Shown: positions 1 through 8,359 of the stretch, one piece after another
How positions within the stretch are numbered: position 1 is the first letter of the stretch
How the letters are laid out: every line of letters starts with the position of its first letter
Assembly: GCF_013410565.1 (NCBI RefSeq)
Contig: NZ_JACCFO010000001.1
Span: 2,728,001-2,792,000 of the forward strand
Length of the DNA stretch: 64,000 nt
Reading direction: 5' to 3'
DNA from: Streptomonospora nanhaiensis
GTDB lineage: Bacteria > Actinomycetota > Actinomycetes > Streptosporangiales > Streptosporangiaceae
Notes under the pieces: generated by a model
What the model saw: only the letters and a program-made list of their open reading frames with translations
Database searches by the model: none
What the model was told of the DNA's origin: nothing
Made by a program: the position numbers and the translations under genes

Positions 1-902
1 TCGCGGTGGTGGTCAGCGACACCTTCGGCCGGCCCTGGCGCGCGGGCCAGACCGATGTCGCCATCGGCGCCGCGGGCCTGGATCCGCTGCTGGACCTGCG
101 CGGCACCCCCGACTCCCACGGCAACGTGCTGGAGGTCACCGTGGCCGCGGTCGCCGACGAGATCGCGGCGGCCGGCGAGCTCGTCAAGGGCAAGGTGTCG
201 GGTGTCCCGGTGGCGGTGGTGCGGGGCCTGGGCCACCTGGTCACCGATTCCGACGGCCCCGGCGCGGCCGCACTGGTGCGCCCGGCCGACGCCGACCTGT
301 TCCGCTACGGTTCGCGCGACGTCGTGCCGGCGCGGCGCACGGTCCGCGAGTTCACCGCCGACCCGGTCGACCCCCAGGCGGTGCGCCGGGCGGTGGCGGC
401 GGCGGTCACCGCGCCCGCGCCGCACCACACCACGCCGTGGCGGTTCGTCCTGGTGGAGTCCGCGGCGACCCGCACGGAACTCCTCGACGCCATGCTCGCC
501 GCCTGGGTGGCCGACCTGCGCGCCGACGGGTTCGGCGAGGAGGCGATCGCGCGCCGCACCCGGCGCGGCGACGTCCTGCGCCGGGCGCCCTACCTGGTGG
601 TGCCGTGCCTGGTGGCCGACGGCGCGCACGCCTACCCCGACCCCCGGCGCGCGGTCGCCGAGCGGTCGATGTTCCTGGTGGCCATGGGCGCGGGCGTGCA
701 GAACCTGCTGGTGGCGCTGGCCATGGAGGGCCTGGGGTCGGCGTGGGTGTCCTCCACGATGTTCTGCCCCGACGTCGTGCGGCGGGTGCTGAACCTCCCC
801 GACGACTGGCAGCCCATGGGGTCGGTGGCGGTGGGGCACGCCGCGGCGAGGCCCAAGGAGCGGCCGCCCCGCGATCCGGACAAGTTCATCGAGGTGCGGT
901 AG
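1..902 (+). CDS. fbiB: Coenzyme F420:L-glutamate ligase FbiB, C-terminal part (5' truncated by window)
   Basis: The reading frame is open to the left edge, so the true start lies outside. The visible 298 residues begin inside the F420-0:gamma-glutamyl ligase (CofE) domain, recognisable from [18 protein letters not shown], and run into a C-terminal nitroreductase-like FMN domain from about visible residue 108 (RRTVREF, then the PWRFVLVE and [12 protein letters not shown] segments). In actinobacterial FbiB the first domain adds glutamates to F420-0 and the second reduces dehydro-F420-0, so this is cytosolic cofactor biosynthesis. A second F420 gene, fbiC, lies 3.5 kb downstream on the other strand. 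A strong intrinsic terminator follows the stop codon by six bases. The assignment is firm; only the N-terminus is missing. Confidence 0.93.
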   Translation, partial: AVVVSDTFGRPWRAGQTDVAIGAAGLDPLLDLRGTPDSHGNVLEVTVAAVADEIAAAGELVKGKVSGVPVAVVRGLGHLVTDSDGPGAAALVRPADADLFRYGSRDVVPARRTVREFTADPVDPQAVRRAVAAAVTAPAPHHTTPWRFVLVESAATRTELLDAMLAAWVADLRADGFGEEAIARRTRRGDVLRRAPYLVVPCLVADGAHAYPDPRRAVAERSMFLVAMGAGVQNLLVALAMEGLGSAWVSSTMFCPDVVRRVLNLPDDWQPMGSVAVGHAAARPKERPPRDPDKFIEVR

Positions 903-907
903 ACCCC

Positions 908-942
908 GGCCGCCCGCCGCGCGGCGGGCGGCCGAATTTTTC
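908..942 (+). terminator. Rho-independent terminator of fbiB
   Basis: A perfect 13-bp inverted repeat (908-920 with 921-933) is followed by GAATTTTT, which supplies the T-run. It is the textbook form and lies directly after the fbiB stop, isolating fbiB from the AA10 gene. Confidence 0.85.
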
Positions 943-1072
943 CGGAATCTCTCGGACGCCCCGCCCCGCCCGCGACCGGCGTGTTGGTCCGTGCCGGTTC
1001 GTCCGGTTCGGAAATCTCCCCGCAAACCGTCTGTCGCTCGGCGATTCCATCGGGTAACGTGACGGGAAACAC

Positions 1073-1090
1073 GTTGGGAGCGCTCCCAAC
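1073..1090. promoter_or_regulatory. CelR/CebR-type operator palindrome
   Basis: GTTGGGAGCGCTCCCAAC is a perfect 18-bp palindrome. Its core TGGGAGCGCTCCCA is the known binding box of the LacI-family regulators CelR (Thermobifida) and CebR (Streptomyces), which are released by cello-oligosaccharides. It sits 36 bp upstream of the AA10 start codon, where bound repressor would block transcription. The regulator gene itself is not in the window. Confidence 0.85.
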
Positions 1091-1126
1091 TCCGGCTACC
1101 CCCAACCGGAAGGCGGAGATCGCACG

Positions 1127-1804
1127 ATGCAATCTCGCGAGAACGCAAAAGCCCCCCGCTTGGCGCTTCGCGCCCTCACCCTTCTGTCCGCTGCCGCCAT
1201 GGCGCTGGTCGGCACCGTCCCGCTGGCGGGGTCGGCATCGGCGCACGGCTCGGTGATCAACCCGGCCAGCCGCAACTACGGCTGCTGGGAGCGGTGGGGC
1301 GACGACCACCTCAACCCGGCCATGGCCCAGGAAGACCCCATGTGCTGGCAGGCGTGGCAGGACGACCCCAACGCCATGTGGAACTGGAACGGGCTCTACA
1401 AGAACAACGTGGGCGGCCAGCACCAGCAGCACGTGCCCAACGGCACGCTGTGCAGCGGCGGGCACGCCGAAGGCGGGCGCTACGACTCGCTCGACGCCGT
1501 GGGCGCGTGGAAGACCACGAACATCACGAGCAACTTCACCATCAACCTGTACGACCAGGCGTCCCACGGCGCGGACTACTTCCTGGTCTACGTCACCAAG
1601 CAGGGCTTCGACCCCACGCGGGAGGCCATGGGCTGGGACGACCTGGACCTGGTGGCCCAGACCGGCCGCTACGCGCCCTCCCAGAACTACCGGATCAACG
1701 TGAACACGTCCGGCTACAGCGGTCGCCACGTCGTCTACACGGTGTGGAAGGCGTCCCACATGGACCAGACCTACTACATCTGCAGCGACGTCAACTTCAC
1801 CTGA
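1127..1804 (+). CDS. Secreted lytic polysaccharide monooxygenase, AA10 family
   Basis: This is a 225-residue copper monooxygenase that cleaves crystalline chitin or cellulose oxidatively outside the cell. A signal peptide (charged start, hydrophobic segment about residues 12-34, ASA cleavage) leaves His40 as mature residue 1; His40 and His147 (in ASHGADYF) form the copper brace. There is no carbohydrate-binding module, so it is a single-domain enzyme. It closely resembles, from memory, the Thermobifida E7 (TfAA10A) protein: NYGCW, WQAWQD, WNWNGLY and WKASHMDQTYY are all present. The start is supported by GGAG at 1115-1118. The CelR-type operator upstream argues for regulation by cellulose breakdown products. 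Substrate preference (chitin, cellulose or both) cannot be settled from sequence. Confidence 0.95.
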   Translation: MQSRENAKAPRLALRALTLLSAAAMALVGTVPLAGSASAHGSVINPASRNYGCWERWGDDHLNPAMAQEDPMCWQAWQDDPNAMWNWNGLYKNNVGGQHQQHVPNGTLCSGGHAEGGRYDSLDAVGAWKTTNITSNFTINLYDQASHGADYFLVYVTKQGFDPTREAMGWDDLDLVAQTGRYAPSQNYRINVNTSGYSGRHVVYTVWKASHMDQTYYICSDVNFT

Positions 1805-1867
1805 TCCCCGCCGCCGAAGCGCCCTCCCGGCCCCACCGGCCGCCCACGGCGCCACCGGTCGGCCCCC

Positions 1868-1898
1868 GGCCCCGCCGGACCCCGCGTCCGGCGGGGCC
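1868..1898 (+). terminator. GC-rich hairpin after the AA10 gene
   Basis: A perfect 12-bp stem (1868-1879 with 1887-1898) with a 7-nt loop lies 64 bases after the stop codon. There is no T-run, as is common for actinobacterial terminators, so activity is inferred from position only. Confidence 0.5.
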
Positions 1899-1949
1899 GC
1901 CCCGTGCGGCGGCCGCACACGGCCGCCGGTGCGCAACACGCCCCAAAGT

Positions 1950-1957
1950 GGTATACC
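1950..1957 (+). promoter_or_regulatory. Possible -10 element/palindrome upstream of the DUF1266 gene
   Basis: GGTATACC is an 8-bp palindrome in one of the few AT-containing spots of this spacer. TATACC could act as a -10 hexamer about 70 bases before the DUF1266 start, but no convincing -35 is visible. It could equally be an operator. Confidence 0.25.
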
Positions 1958-2024
1958 GTTCCCCGCACATCGCTCTTTGCCGCCGCGCCCCTCGCGGCGG
2001 CGCACGGGGACAGGGGGTGGGCGG

Positions 2025-2783
2025 GTGCGGCGCCAGGGACTGGGGCTGAAGGCGGATCCCTACGGGCCGTTCCACGGCCCTCTCGCCCACGGCTACGCGT
2101 GCGGCGTGCACATCGCCGTGATGAACGGCGCGCCCTGGAACAGCGAGACCGGCTGCACCTGCTGCACGCCCGAGGAGAAGCGCGGCGACCTGAGCCGCGA
2201 CTGGGGCATCGAGGGCCCCGACGACTGGCGCGGCCAGGCCGAGACCCTGCTCGACGACCGGGGCAGCAACCCGGTGGCCGGCACCCTGCTGGCGCTGCGC
2301 CGCCAGGCCGCCCAGTACCTCAACGGCCGCCCGGTCGACCCCGGCACCTGGCGCAGCGCCATCGGGGACTGGTGCCGGCACAACGGCATCGACACCGGCA
2401 CCTACCAGCAGCTGGTGGGCCTGGCGGGCATGATCCTGGACTACGAGAAGCGGTTCGTCGCCGACGGCCTGCTGCCGCCCGGCGGGTACGTCACCGCCAT
2501 CCAGGCGTGGGACTTCGGCCGCGGCGCCAACATGGCGCGCTGGGGCGTGCAGTGCGGCTACACCGTGCTCCAGACCGCGCAGTGGTACGTGGTGCGGGCC
2601 GGCGAGCAGGCGCGGCGCCACTACGCGTCGTGGGCCGACTTCTCGGCGGGCTACGTGCTGGGCCGCTGCCTGCACTTCGACAACGGCGAGTTCGGCCCCC
2701 GCTACACCGAGCCGCTGGAGGTGCACCACGTGATGATGTCGCACCCGCAGAGCCCCTGGCTGAACCTGCCCTTCCACCTCTGA
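2025..2783 (+). CDS. DUF1266 domain-containing protein
   Basis: A 252-residue cytosolic protein of unknown function. The family is recognised from the DWGI segment followed by AWDFGRGANMARWG and the WADFSAGYVLGR helix, typical of DUF1266 proteins. I chose the GTG at 2025 because AGGGGG at 2012-2017 gives a well-placed ribosome binding site; the frame stays open upstream to a GTG at 1929, but that extension is Arg/Pro-rich and looks non-coding. The N-terminal part has a CTCC cysteine cluster (around residue 45), which is unusual and could bind metal. It is a single gene with a strong hairpin after the stop; the neighbours give no clue to function. Confidence 0.8.
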   Translation: MRRQGLGLKADPYGPFHGPLAHGYACGVHIAVMNGAPWNSETGCTCCTPEEKRGDLSRDWGIEGPDDWRGQAETLLDDRGSNPVAGTLLALRRQAAQYLNGRPVDPGTWRSAIGDWCRHNGIDTGTYQQLVGLAGMILDYEKRFVADGLLPPGGYVTAIQAWDFGRGANMARWGVQCGYTVLQTAQWYVVRAGEQARRHYASWADFSAGYVLGRCLHFDNGEFGPRYTEPLEVHHVMMSHPQSPWLNLPFHL

Positions 2784-2804
2784 CCCGCGCTCCCACCGCA
2801 CCCC

Positions 2805-2831
2805 GGCCCCCGGCGCCTCGCGCCGGGGGCC
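2805..2831 (+). terminator. Hairpin terminator after the DUF1266 gene
   Basis: A perfect 12-bp GC stem (2805-2816 with 2820-2831) with a 3-nt loop, 22 bases after the stop codon. No T-run follows. Confidence 0.55.
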
Positions 2832-3035
2832 GCCGCATGCCGGGGGCGCGTGGACGGCGGCGGGCACCGCCCGGCCGCGCCCCTTCCACCGGGTGACCCG
2901 GTCCGCGCCGGCCGCCCGGCGCGCGCCGCGCCGGGCGGAGCGCCGGTCGCCGCGGGTGACGCGGGGGTGACCTGCGCGGGTGCGGCGCGTGTCCGGAACG
3001 GAACGCACCGTTTTTGGAAATAAGCCTTTCAGATC

Positions 3036-3065
3036 TTGACGCGCCGCGAACAAAGCTCTTAGGTT
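3036..3065 (+). promoter_or_regulatory. Candidate sigma70-type promoter of the chitinase gene
   Basis: TTGACG (3036-3041) and TAGGTT (3060-3065) are spaced by 18 bp within the only AT-rich stretch of this 397-bp intergenic region, about 115 bases before the chitinase start. I saw no CelR-type box and no DasR-type TGGTCTAGACCA box here. Confidence 0.5.
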
Positions 3066-3180
3066 TCTTAACAATTCAACCCAGGTCCGGATCCGACCCC
3101 CTCCGCGAACCCGGCCCCGCGCGCACCCCGGGTCCGCGTCCCTTCCCCGCTCACGGACGCACGGACACAAAGGAGCCCCC

Positions 3181-4194
3181 GTGACCGCTCCCCGCCGCAC
3201 CCTCCTGCCGCGCCTGGCCGCGGCCCTCACCGCCGCGGCAGCGGCCTGCGCCCTCGCGCTGACCGCCGGCGGCCCGGCCGCCGCCGACGACGCCACGGCC
3301 GAGGCCGCCGCCACCGGCCCCTGGCTGACCGGCTACTGGCACAACTTCGACAACGGGTCGACCACCCTGCCCCTCAGCGAGGTCCCCGCCGCCTACAACC
3401 TCATCGCGGTGGCCTTCGCCGACAACCTCGCCGGCGTGCCCGGCGGCATCACGTTCAACCTCGCCTCCTCCGAACTGGGCGGCTACACCGAGCAGCGGTT
3501 CAAGGACGACATCGCGGCCGCCCAGGCCCAGGGCCGCCGGGTCGTGCTGTCCGTCGGCGGGCAGAACGGCCACGTCAACGTCACCAACGCCACCGAGGCC
3601 GCCAACTTCGCCGACTCCGCGCACGACCTCATGGTCGAGTACGGTTTCGACGGCATCGACATCGACCTCGAACACGGCATCAACGCCCAGTACATGGAGG
3701 AGGCGCTGCGCGCCCTGCGCTCGCGGGCGGGCTCCGACCTCATCATCACCATGGCGCCGCAGACGATCGACTTCCAGGCGCCCAGCTTCGCCTACTACCA
3801 GCTCGCCCGGAACATCGGCGACATCCTGACCATCGTCAACATGCAGTACTACAACTCCGGCAGCATGCTGGGCTGCGACGGCCAGGTCTACTCCCAGGGC
3901 ACGGTGGACTTCGTCACCGCGCAGGCCTGCATCCAACTGGAGATGGGCCTGCGCCCCGACCAGGTCGGCCTGGGCCTGCCCGCCACCCCGCAGGCGGCCG
4001 GCGGCGGCCACCAGTCCACCGGCAACGTCATCGCCGCGCTGGACTGCCTGGAGGCGGGCCGCTCCTGCGGCGCGTTCACCCCGGCGCAGCCCTACGGTCC
4101 CATCGGCGGCGTGATGACCTGGTCCGTCAACTGGGACGCCACCAACGGCTACGCCTTCGCCAACGCCATCGGCGCCCGGCTGGGCACCGGCTGA
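3181..4194 (+). CDS. Secreted GH18 chitinase
   Basis: A 337-residue family 18 glycoside hydrolase that cuts beta-1,4 chitin by substrate-assisted catalysis. A long Ala-rich signal peptide ends near residue 35 (AAADDA). The barrel starts at LTGYWHNFDNG, carries SVGG on beta-3 and the DGIDIDLE motif at residues 157-164, with Glu164 as catalytic acid and Asp160/Asp162 in place. MQYYNS and the closing MTWSVNWD strand are also present. There is no chitin-binding or fibronectin domain, so it is a compact single-domain enzyme of the Streptomyces ChiC/D-like kind. The GTG start has AAAGGAG at 3169-3175. The AA10 monooxygenase 1.4 kb upstream would be a natural partner in chitin attack. Confidence 0.95.
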   Translation: MTAPRRTLLPRLAAALTAAAAACALALTAGGPAAADDATAEAAATGPWLTGYWHNFDNGSTTLPLSEVPAAYNLIAVAFADNLAGVPGGITFNLASSELGGYTEQRFKDDIAAAQAQGRRVVLSVGGQNGHVNVTNATEAANFADSAHDLMVEYGFDGIDIDLEHGINAQYMEEALRALRSRAGSDLIITMAPQTIDFQAPSFAYYQLARNIGDILTIVNMQYYNSGSMLGCDGQVYSQGTVDFVTAQACIQLEMGLRPDQVGLGLPATPQAAGGGHQSTGNVIAALDCLEAGRSCGAFTPAQPYGPIGGVMTWSVNWDATNGYAFANAIGARLGTG

Positions 4195-4226
4195 CGCCGA
4201 CCGGCACCACGGCGCCGGGCTCCCCT

Positions 4227-4338
4227 CCGGCCGCGCCCCCTGCCCCTCGGGCGCGGCCGGCACCCCGGCGCACCCGTCCGGCCCTGCCCCCGCCGGACGC
4301 CCCGGGCGGCCCCGCGCATCCCCTACGCGGGGCCGCCC
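4227..4338. terminator. Double hairpin between the convergent chitinase and fbiC genes
   Basis: Two perfect GC stems lie back to back: a 12-bp stem (4227-4238 with 4249-4260) and a 13-bp stem (4304-4316 with 4326-4338). They sit between two genes that converge, so each may stop one strand. Neither has a T-run. Confidence 0.6.
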
Positions 4339-4419
4339 TCCCGCGCGCGGTCCGGGCGGCCCGCGCGGACCGGGCGGAGCGCGGAGGCCGGGCGGGCCGG
4401 GCGGGGGCGGCGCCCGCGC

Positions 4420-7038
4420 CTAGACCACCGGCAGCCGCGTGCGGCGGATGCTCTCGGCGACGCCGTCGCCCGCCTCGGCGGCGGCGCGGCGCTCGGCCGA
4501 CACCTCGCCGTAGAGCGTGGTGCGCTGGCGCAGCGGCCGGCCGGTCGGCTCCACCAGGGCGCGGATGTCGCTGATCGTCTTGTAGGACCCGTTGCCGCTG
4601 CCGGCCATGCGGCTGATGGTCTCCTCCATCAGCGTGCCGCCGACGTCGTTGGCCCCGCCGGTGAGCAGCTGCCGGCAGGTGTCCTCGGCCAGCTTCACCC
4701 ACGAGCACTGGATGTTGTCGATGGCGCCGTGCAGCAGCAGCCGCGCCAGCGCGTGCACCGCGCGGTTCTCGCGCACGGTGGGACCGGTGCGGGCCAGGCC
4801 CGCCAGGTAGATCGGCGCGTTGGTGTGCACGAACGGCAGCGGCACGAACTCGGTGAACCCGGGACGGCCGTTGCGCTCCAGCGCGCGCAGCTGCAGCGAG
4901 CGCAGCAGCCGCAGGTGGGCGACCCAGTGCTCGGGGGTGTCCACGTGGCCGTACATCATCGTGGAGGTCGTGGGAATCCCCAGGTCGTGCGCTGTGGTGA
5001 CGACCTCGATCCACGCGGCGGCGGGCAGTTTGCCCTTGGTCAGGACCCAGCGCACGTCGTCGTCGAGGATCTCGGCGGCGGTGCCGGGCAGGGAGTCCAC
5101 GCCCGCCTCGCGCGCCCGCTCCAGCCACGCGCGCACCGGCAGGTCGGCGCGCGCGGCGCCGTTGACGACCTCCATCGGGCTGTAGGCGTGCACGTGGATG
5201 TCCGGCACGCGCTCGCGGACGGCGCGGGCGAGGTCGAAGTAGGCGGTGCCGGGCAGGTCGGGGTGGATGCCGCCCTGCATGCACACCTCGGTCGCGCCGG
5301 CCTGCCAGGCCTCCTCTGCCCGGTCGGCGACCTGCTCCAGCGACAGGGTGAACGCGTCGGCGTCGGTGCGGCGCTGGGCGAAGGCGCAGAAGCGGCAGCC
5401 GGTGTAGCAGACGTTGGTGAAATTGATGTTGCGGGTGACCACGAAGGTGACGTCGTCGCCGACCGCGTCGCGGCGCACGCCGTCGGCGAGCGCGGCCAGC
5501 TCCTCCAGTTCGGGGCCGTGCGCGTGGAGCAGCGCGAGGGCCTGCTCGTCGCTGAGCCCGGCGGGGTCGGCCTCGGCCCGGCGCAGGGCGTCGCGCACCT
5601 CGGGGTCGAAGCGGCGCGGCGCGCCCGCGCCCAGCGCGGGGCGGCCCAGCCGCGCGCGGACCTCCTCCCAGTCGCCGTAGACGGCGTCGAAGTCGCCGCG
5701 CCGGTCGCCGGTGCGGCCCTCGGTGTCGACGGCGGTGTGCAGGTCGGTGCGGCCGGAGGCGCTGAGCTGGGGTTCGGGCTCCTGCCAGGGCCGGCCGCGC
5801 ACCTCGGCGTCCTCGCGGGCCAGGCCGGTGGCGGGGTCGGCGAGCGCGGCGACGTGGCCGCGGACGCGCGGGTCCAGCCACGGCTCGCCCTGGAGCACGT
5901 ACTCGGGGTAGACGGTGAGCCGCTCGCGCAGGGTGAACCCGGCGGCGGCGGTGTGCCGGGCCAGGGCGTCGATCTGCGGCCAGGGGCGCTCGGGGTTGAC
6001 GTGGTCGGGGGTCAGCGGGGAGACGCCGCCCCAGTCGTCGATGCCGGCGCGCAGCATCAGCGCGTACTGGTCGCCGATGAGGTTGGGCGGCGCCTGCACG
6101 CGCGCCTTGGGGCCCAGCACCAGGCGGGTGACGGCGATGGTGGCCGCGAGGTCGGCGAGTTCGGCGTCGGGGCGGTGCATCATCGCGGTGTCGGGCTTGG
6201 CCCGGAAGTTCTGCACGATGACCTCCTGGATCGCCCCGTACTCCCGGGCGGACCGGCGGATGGCGAAGACCGAGTCGACGCGCTCGGCGAGGGTCTCGCC
6301 GATGCCGATGAGGATGCCGGTGGTGAAGGGCACCGTGCACCGCCCGGCGTCGGCGAGCACGCGCAGCCGCACGGCGGGGTCCTTGTCGGGGCTGCCGTAG
6401 TGCGGGCCGCCGCGCTCGGTGAACAGCCGCTCGGAGGTGGTCTCCAGCATCATGCCCATCGACGGCGCGACCGGCTTGAGGCGCTGGAAGTCGGCCCAGG
6501 TCAGCACGCCGGGGTTGAGGTGCGGCAGCAGCCCGGTCTCCTCCAGCACCAGCACCGCCATGGCACGCACGTAGGAGAGCGTGTCCTCGTAGCCGCGCTC
6601 GTCGAGCCACCGCGCGGCCTGGTGCCAGCGGTCCTCGGGGCGGTCGCCGAGGGTGAAGAGGGCCTCCTTGCAGCCCAGGGCGGCGCCGCGGCGGGCGATG
6701 TCGAGGACCTCGTCGGGCGACAGGTAGGGGGCGGGCAGCCGGCCGGGGGTGGTGGCGAAGGTGCAGTAGTGGCAGCGGTCGCGGCACAGCCGGGTGAGCG
6801 GGATGAACACCTTGCGGCTGTAGGTGATGGTGCCCGGGCGGCCCGCGGCGGCCAGTCCGGCGTCGCGGACTCGGCCCGCGTGGTCGAGCAGGGCGTCAAG
6901 GTCGTCGCCGCGCGCGTGCAGCAGGACCTCGGCCTCGGCGGGGTCCAAGGGCTTGCCGTCGCGGGCGCGCGCCAGGGCGCGGCGCATGGCCGAGGGAGCG
7001 GGTGCGGATACGCTGGTCTCGGATCCTGCGGAAGTCAT
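4420..7038 (-). CDS. fbiC: 7,8-didemethyl-8-hydroxy-5-deazariboflavin (FO) synthase FbiC
   Basis: An 872-residue fused CofG-CofH enzyme that builds the FO chromophore of coenzyme F420 from tyrosine and 5-amino-6-ribitylaminouracil. Two radical-SAM domains are visible: the CofG half with CRDRCHYC (Cys85, Cys89, Cys92) and the CofH half with CYTGCRFC (Cys544, Cys548, Cys551). Both CxxxCxxC triads are complete. The length matches actinobacterial FbiC. I start at the ATG at 7038 (MTSAGSETS); the frame is open further upstream but that part is low-complexity. It stands alone, separated from the glycosyltransferase upstream by a hairpin. F420 users in this window include the Ddn-type protein at 34.8-35.6 kb. 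Confidence 0.96.
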   Translation of the reverse strand: MTSAGSETSVSAPAPSAMRRALARARDGKPLDPAEAEVLLHARGDDLDALLDHAGRVRDAGLAAAGRPGTITYSRKVFIPLTRLCRDRCHYCTFATTPGRLPAPYLSPDEVLDIARRGAALGCKEALFTLGDRPEDRWHQAARWLDERGYEDTLSYVRAMAVLVLEETGLLPHLNPGVLTWADFQRLKPVAPSMGMMLETTSERLFTERGGPHYGSPDKDPAVRLRVLADAGRCTVPFTTGILIGIGETLAERVDSVFAIRRSAREYGAIQEVIVQNFRAKPDTAMMHRPDAELADLAATIAVTRLVLGPKARVQAPPNLIGDQYALMLRAGIDDWGGVSPLTPDHVNPERPWPQIDALARHTAAAGFTLRERLTVYPEYVLQGEPWLDPRVRGHVAALADPATGLAREDAEVRGRPWQEPEPQLSASGRTDLHTAVDTEGRTGDRRGDFDAVYGDWEEVRARLGRPALGAGAPRRFDPEVRDALRRAEADPAGLSDEQALALLHAHGPELEELAALADGVRRDAVGDDVTFVVTRNINFTNVCYTGCRFCAFAQRRTDADAFTLSLEQVADRAEEAWQAGATEVCMQGGIHPDLPGTAYFDLARAVRERVPDIHVHAYSPMEVVNGAARADLPVRAWLERAREAGVDSLPGTAAEILDDDVRWVLTKGKLPAAAWIEVVTTAHDLGIPTTSTMMYGHVDTPEHWVAHLRLLRSLQLRALERNGRPGFTEFVPLPFVHTNAPIYLAGLARTGPTVRENRAVHALARLLLHGAIDNIQCSWVKLAEDTCRQLLTGGANDVGGTLMEETISRMAGSGNGSYKTISDIRALVEPTGRPLRQRTTLYGEVSAERRAAAEAGDGVAESIRRTRLPVV

Positions 7039-7075
7039 ACCGGCGACGATACGGCGGAGGGTCCGGGGCGCACGG

Positions 7076-7104
7076 CGCGCCCCGCCGTCGGGCGGCGGGG
7101 CGCG
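7076..7104 (-). terminator. Hairpin terminator after the GT4 glycosyltransferase
   Basis: A perfect 11-bp stem (7076-7086 with 7094-7104) with a 7-nt loop, 13 bases beyond the glycosyltransferase stop codon and just upstream of fbiC. No T-run. Confidence 0.55.
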
Positions 7105-7117
7105 GAGGGGGCGTGTG

Positions 7118-8359
7118 TCACGTCGCGCGGCTGAGGCCGTGCCGCTTGGCGGCCATGCGGGCGGCCAGGTAGTCCTCCCACCGGCGGGTGACGGCGCCAA
7201 GGTCGTAGGCCGCGGCCGCGCGCCGCGCGGCGTCGCCCATGCGGCGGCGCAGCGCGGGGTCGCGGGCCAGCCGCAGCAGCGCCCCGGCCAGGGCGGAGGG
7301 GTCCTGGGGTGTGACGAGCAGGCCGGTGCGGCCGTGGTCGATGATCTCGCGGGGGCCGTGCGGGCAGTCGAAGCTGACGACGGGCACGCCCGCGGCGAAC
7401 GCCTCGATGATGGTCATGCCGAACCCCTCCGAGCGGGAGCTGACCGCGAGCACGGAGGCGCCGGCCAGTTCGGCGGACAGGTCGCGGACGCGGCCCATCA
7501 GCGCCACGCGGTCGCCCAGGCCCTTGTCGGCGATGATGGCGCGCAGCGCCTCGTCGCGCTTGGCGGTGCCGTAGATGCGCAGCCGCCAGTCGGGTTCGCA
7601 CCGGGCGACCTCGGCGAACGCGTCGAGGAGCAGGGGGTACTGCTTCACGGGGTCCGCCCGGCCGGCGGCGGCGACCACGGGGGCGTCGAGGGCGGCGCGC
7701 GGGTGGCGGCCGGGCGGCAGGGGGTTGGGCATGACGGCCAGCCAGCCGGGCGGCGGCGAGCGCAGGACGCCGTGGTAGCGGGCGCGGTCGGCCTCGGTGA
7801 GCACGGTGAGGCCGTCGAGGCGGCGGTAGCGGCGGGCGATGGCGAAGCGGATGTCGAAGGCGTGCCGGTCGTGGTGCACGTGCTCCTGGCCGATGCGCAG
7901 CAGGCGCGGCGGCGCCCACCGGGCCAGCAGCAGGTTCAGGCCGGGGCGGGTGCCGATGGCGGCGTCGGCGTCGGTGCCGCGCAGGTAGGCGGCGAGGGCG
8001 TGCATGCGGCGGGCGTCGAAGACGCGGTGGTTGCGGGCCTCGGTGAGCGGGATGGTGCCGCCGACGCGGCGGTGCCGCCAGCGGTCCAGCGGCCCCGGGT
8101 CGGGCGGCGGGGGCGGGGCATCGGGCCGGCCGCCGGGCGGATTGGCGGGCGGACTGCCGGGCGGATTGCCGGGGCCGGGGCTGAGGGCGCGCAGGGTCAC
8201 GCCGTCGGGGAGGGGGAAGAAGGGCTGGTCGCGGTGCCGGGCGAGGCTGACGATCTCGACGTCGTGCCCGGCGGCGGTCAGCCCCTGGGAGAGTGTGAAG
8301 ACGGTGCGGATGGTGCCGCCCATGCCGTAGGCGTTGGCGATCAGGAACGCGATCTTCAC
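7118..8359 (-). CDS. Glycosyltransferase family 4 (GT-B fold)
   Basis: A 413-residue retaining-type glycosyltransferase. The N-terminal Rossmann half begins [20 protein letters not shown], with the GGT glycine loop that contacts the acceptor. The C-terminal half carries [20 protein letters not shown] and [20 protein letters not shown], whose [10 protein letters not shown] holds the family's E-x7-E pair for the sugar nucleotide. I place the start at the GTG at 8359, with GAGG just upstream. A Gly/Pro-rich insertion (about residues 58-85, from near-repeats of GGATT/GCCGG at 8130-8180) is not part of the fold and may be a flexible loop. The substrate is unknown. The region upstream is a long gene-free repeat block, so the gene is probably monocistronic. 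Confidence 0.85.
   Translation of the reverse strand: MKIAFLIANAYGMGGTIRTVFTLSQGLTAAGHDVEIVSLARHRDQPFFPLPDGVTLRALSPGPGNPPGSPPANPPGGRPDAPPPPPDPGPLDRWRHRRVGGTIPLTEARNHRVFDARRMHALAAYLRGTDADAAIGTRPGLNLLLARWAPPRLLRIGQEHVHHDRHAFDIRFAIARRYRRLDGLTVLTEADRARYHGVLRSPPPGWLAVMPNPLPPGRHPRAALDAPVVAAAGRADPVKQYPLLLDAFAEVARCEPDWRLRIYGTAKRDEALRAIIADKGLGDRVALMGRVRDLSAELAGASVLAVSSRSEGFGMTIIEAFAAGVPVVSFDCPHGPREIIDHGRTGLLVTPQDPSALAGALLRLARDPALRRRMGDAARRAAAAYDLGAVTRRWEDYLAARMAAKRHGLSRAT

Noticed and set aside
8130-8185. Short GGCGGATTGCCGG-like repeats as a mobile element or CRISPR
   Set aside because: They lie inside the glycosyltransferase gene and encode a Gly/Pro loop in frame.
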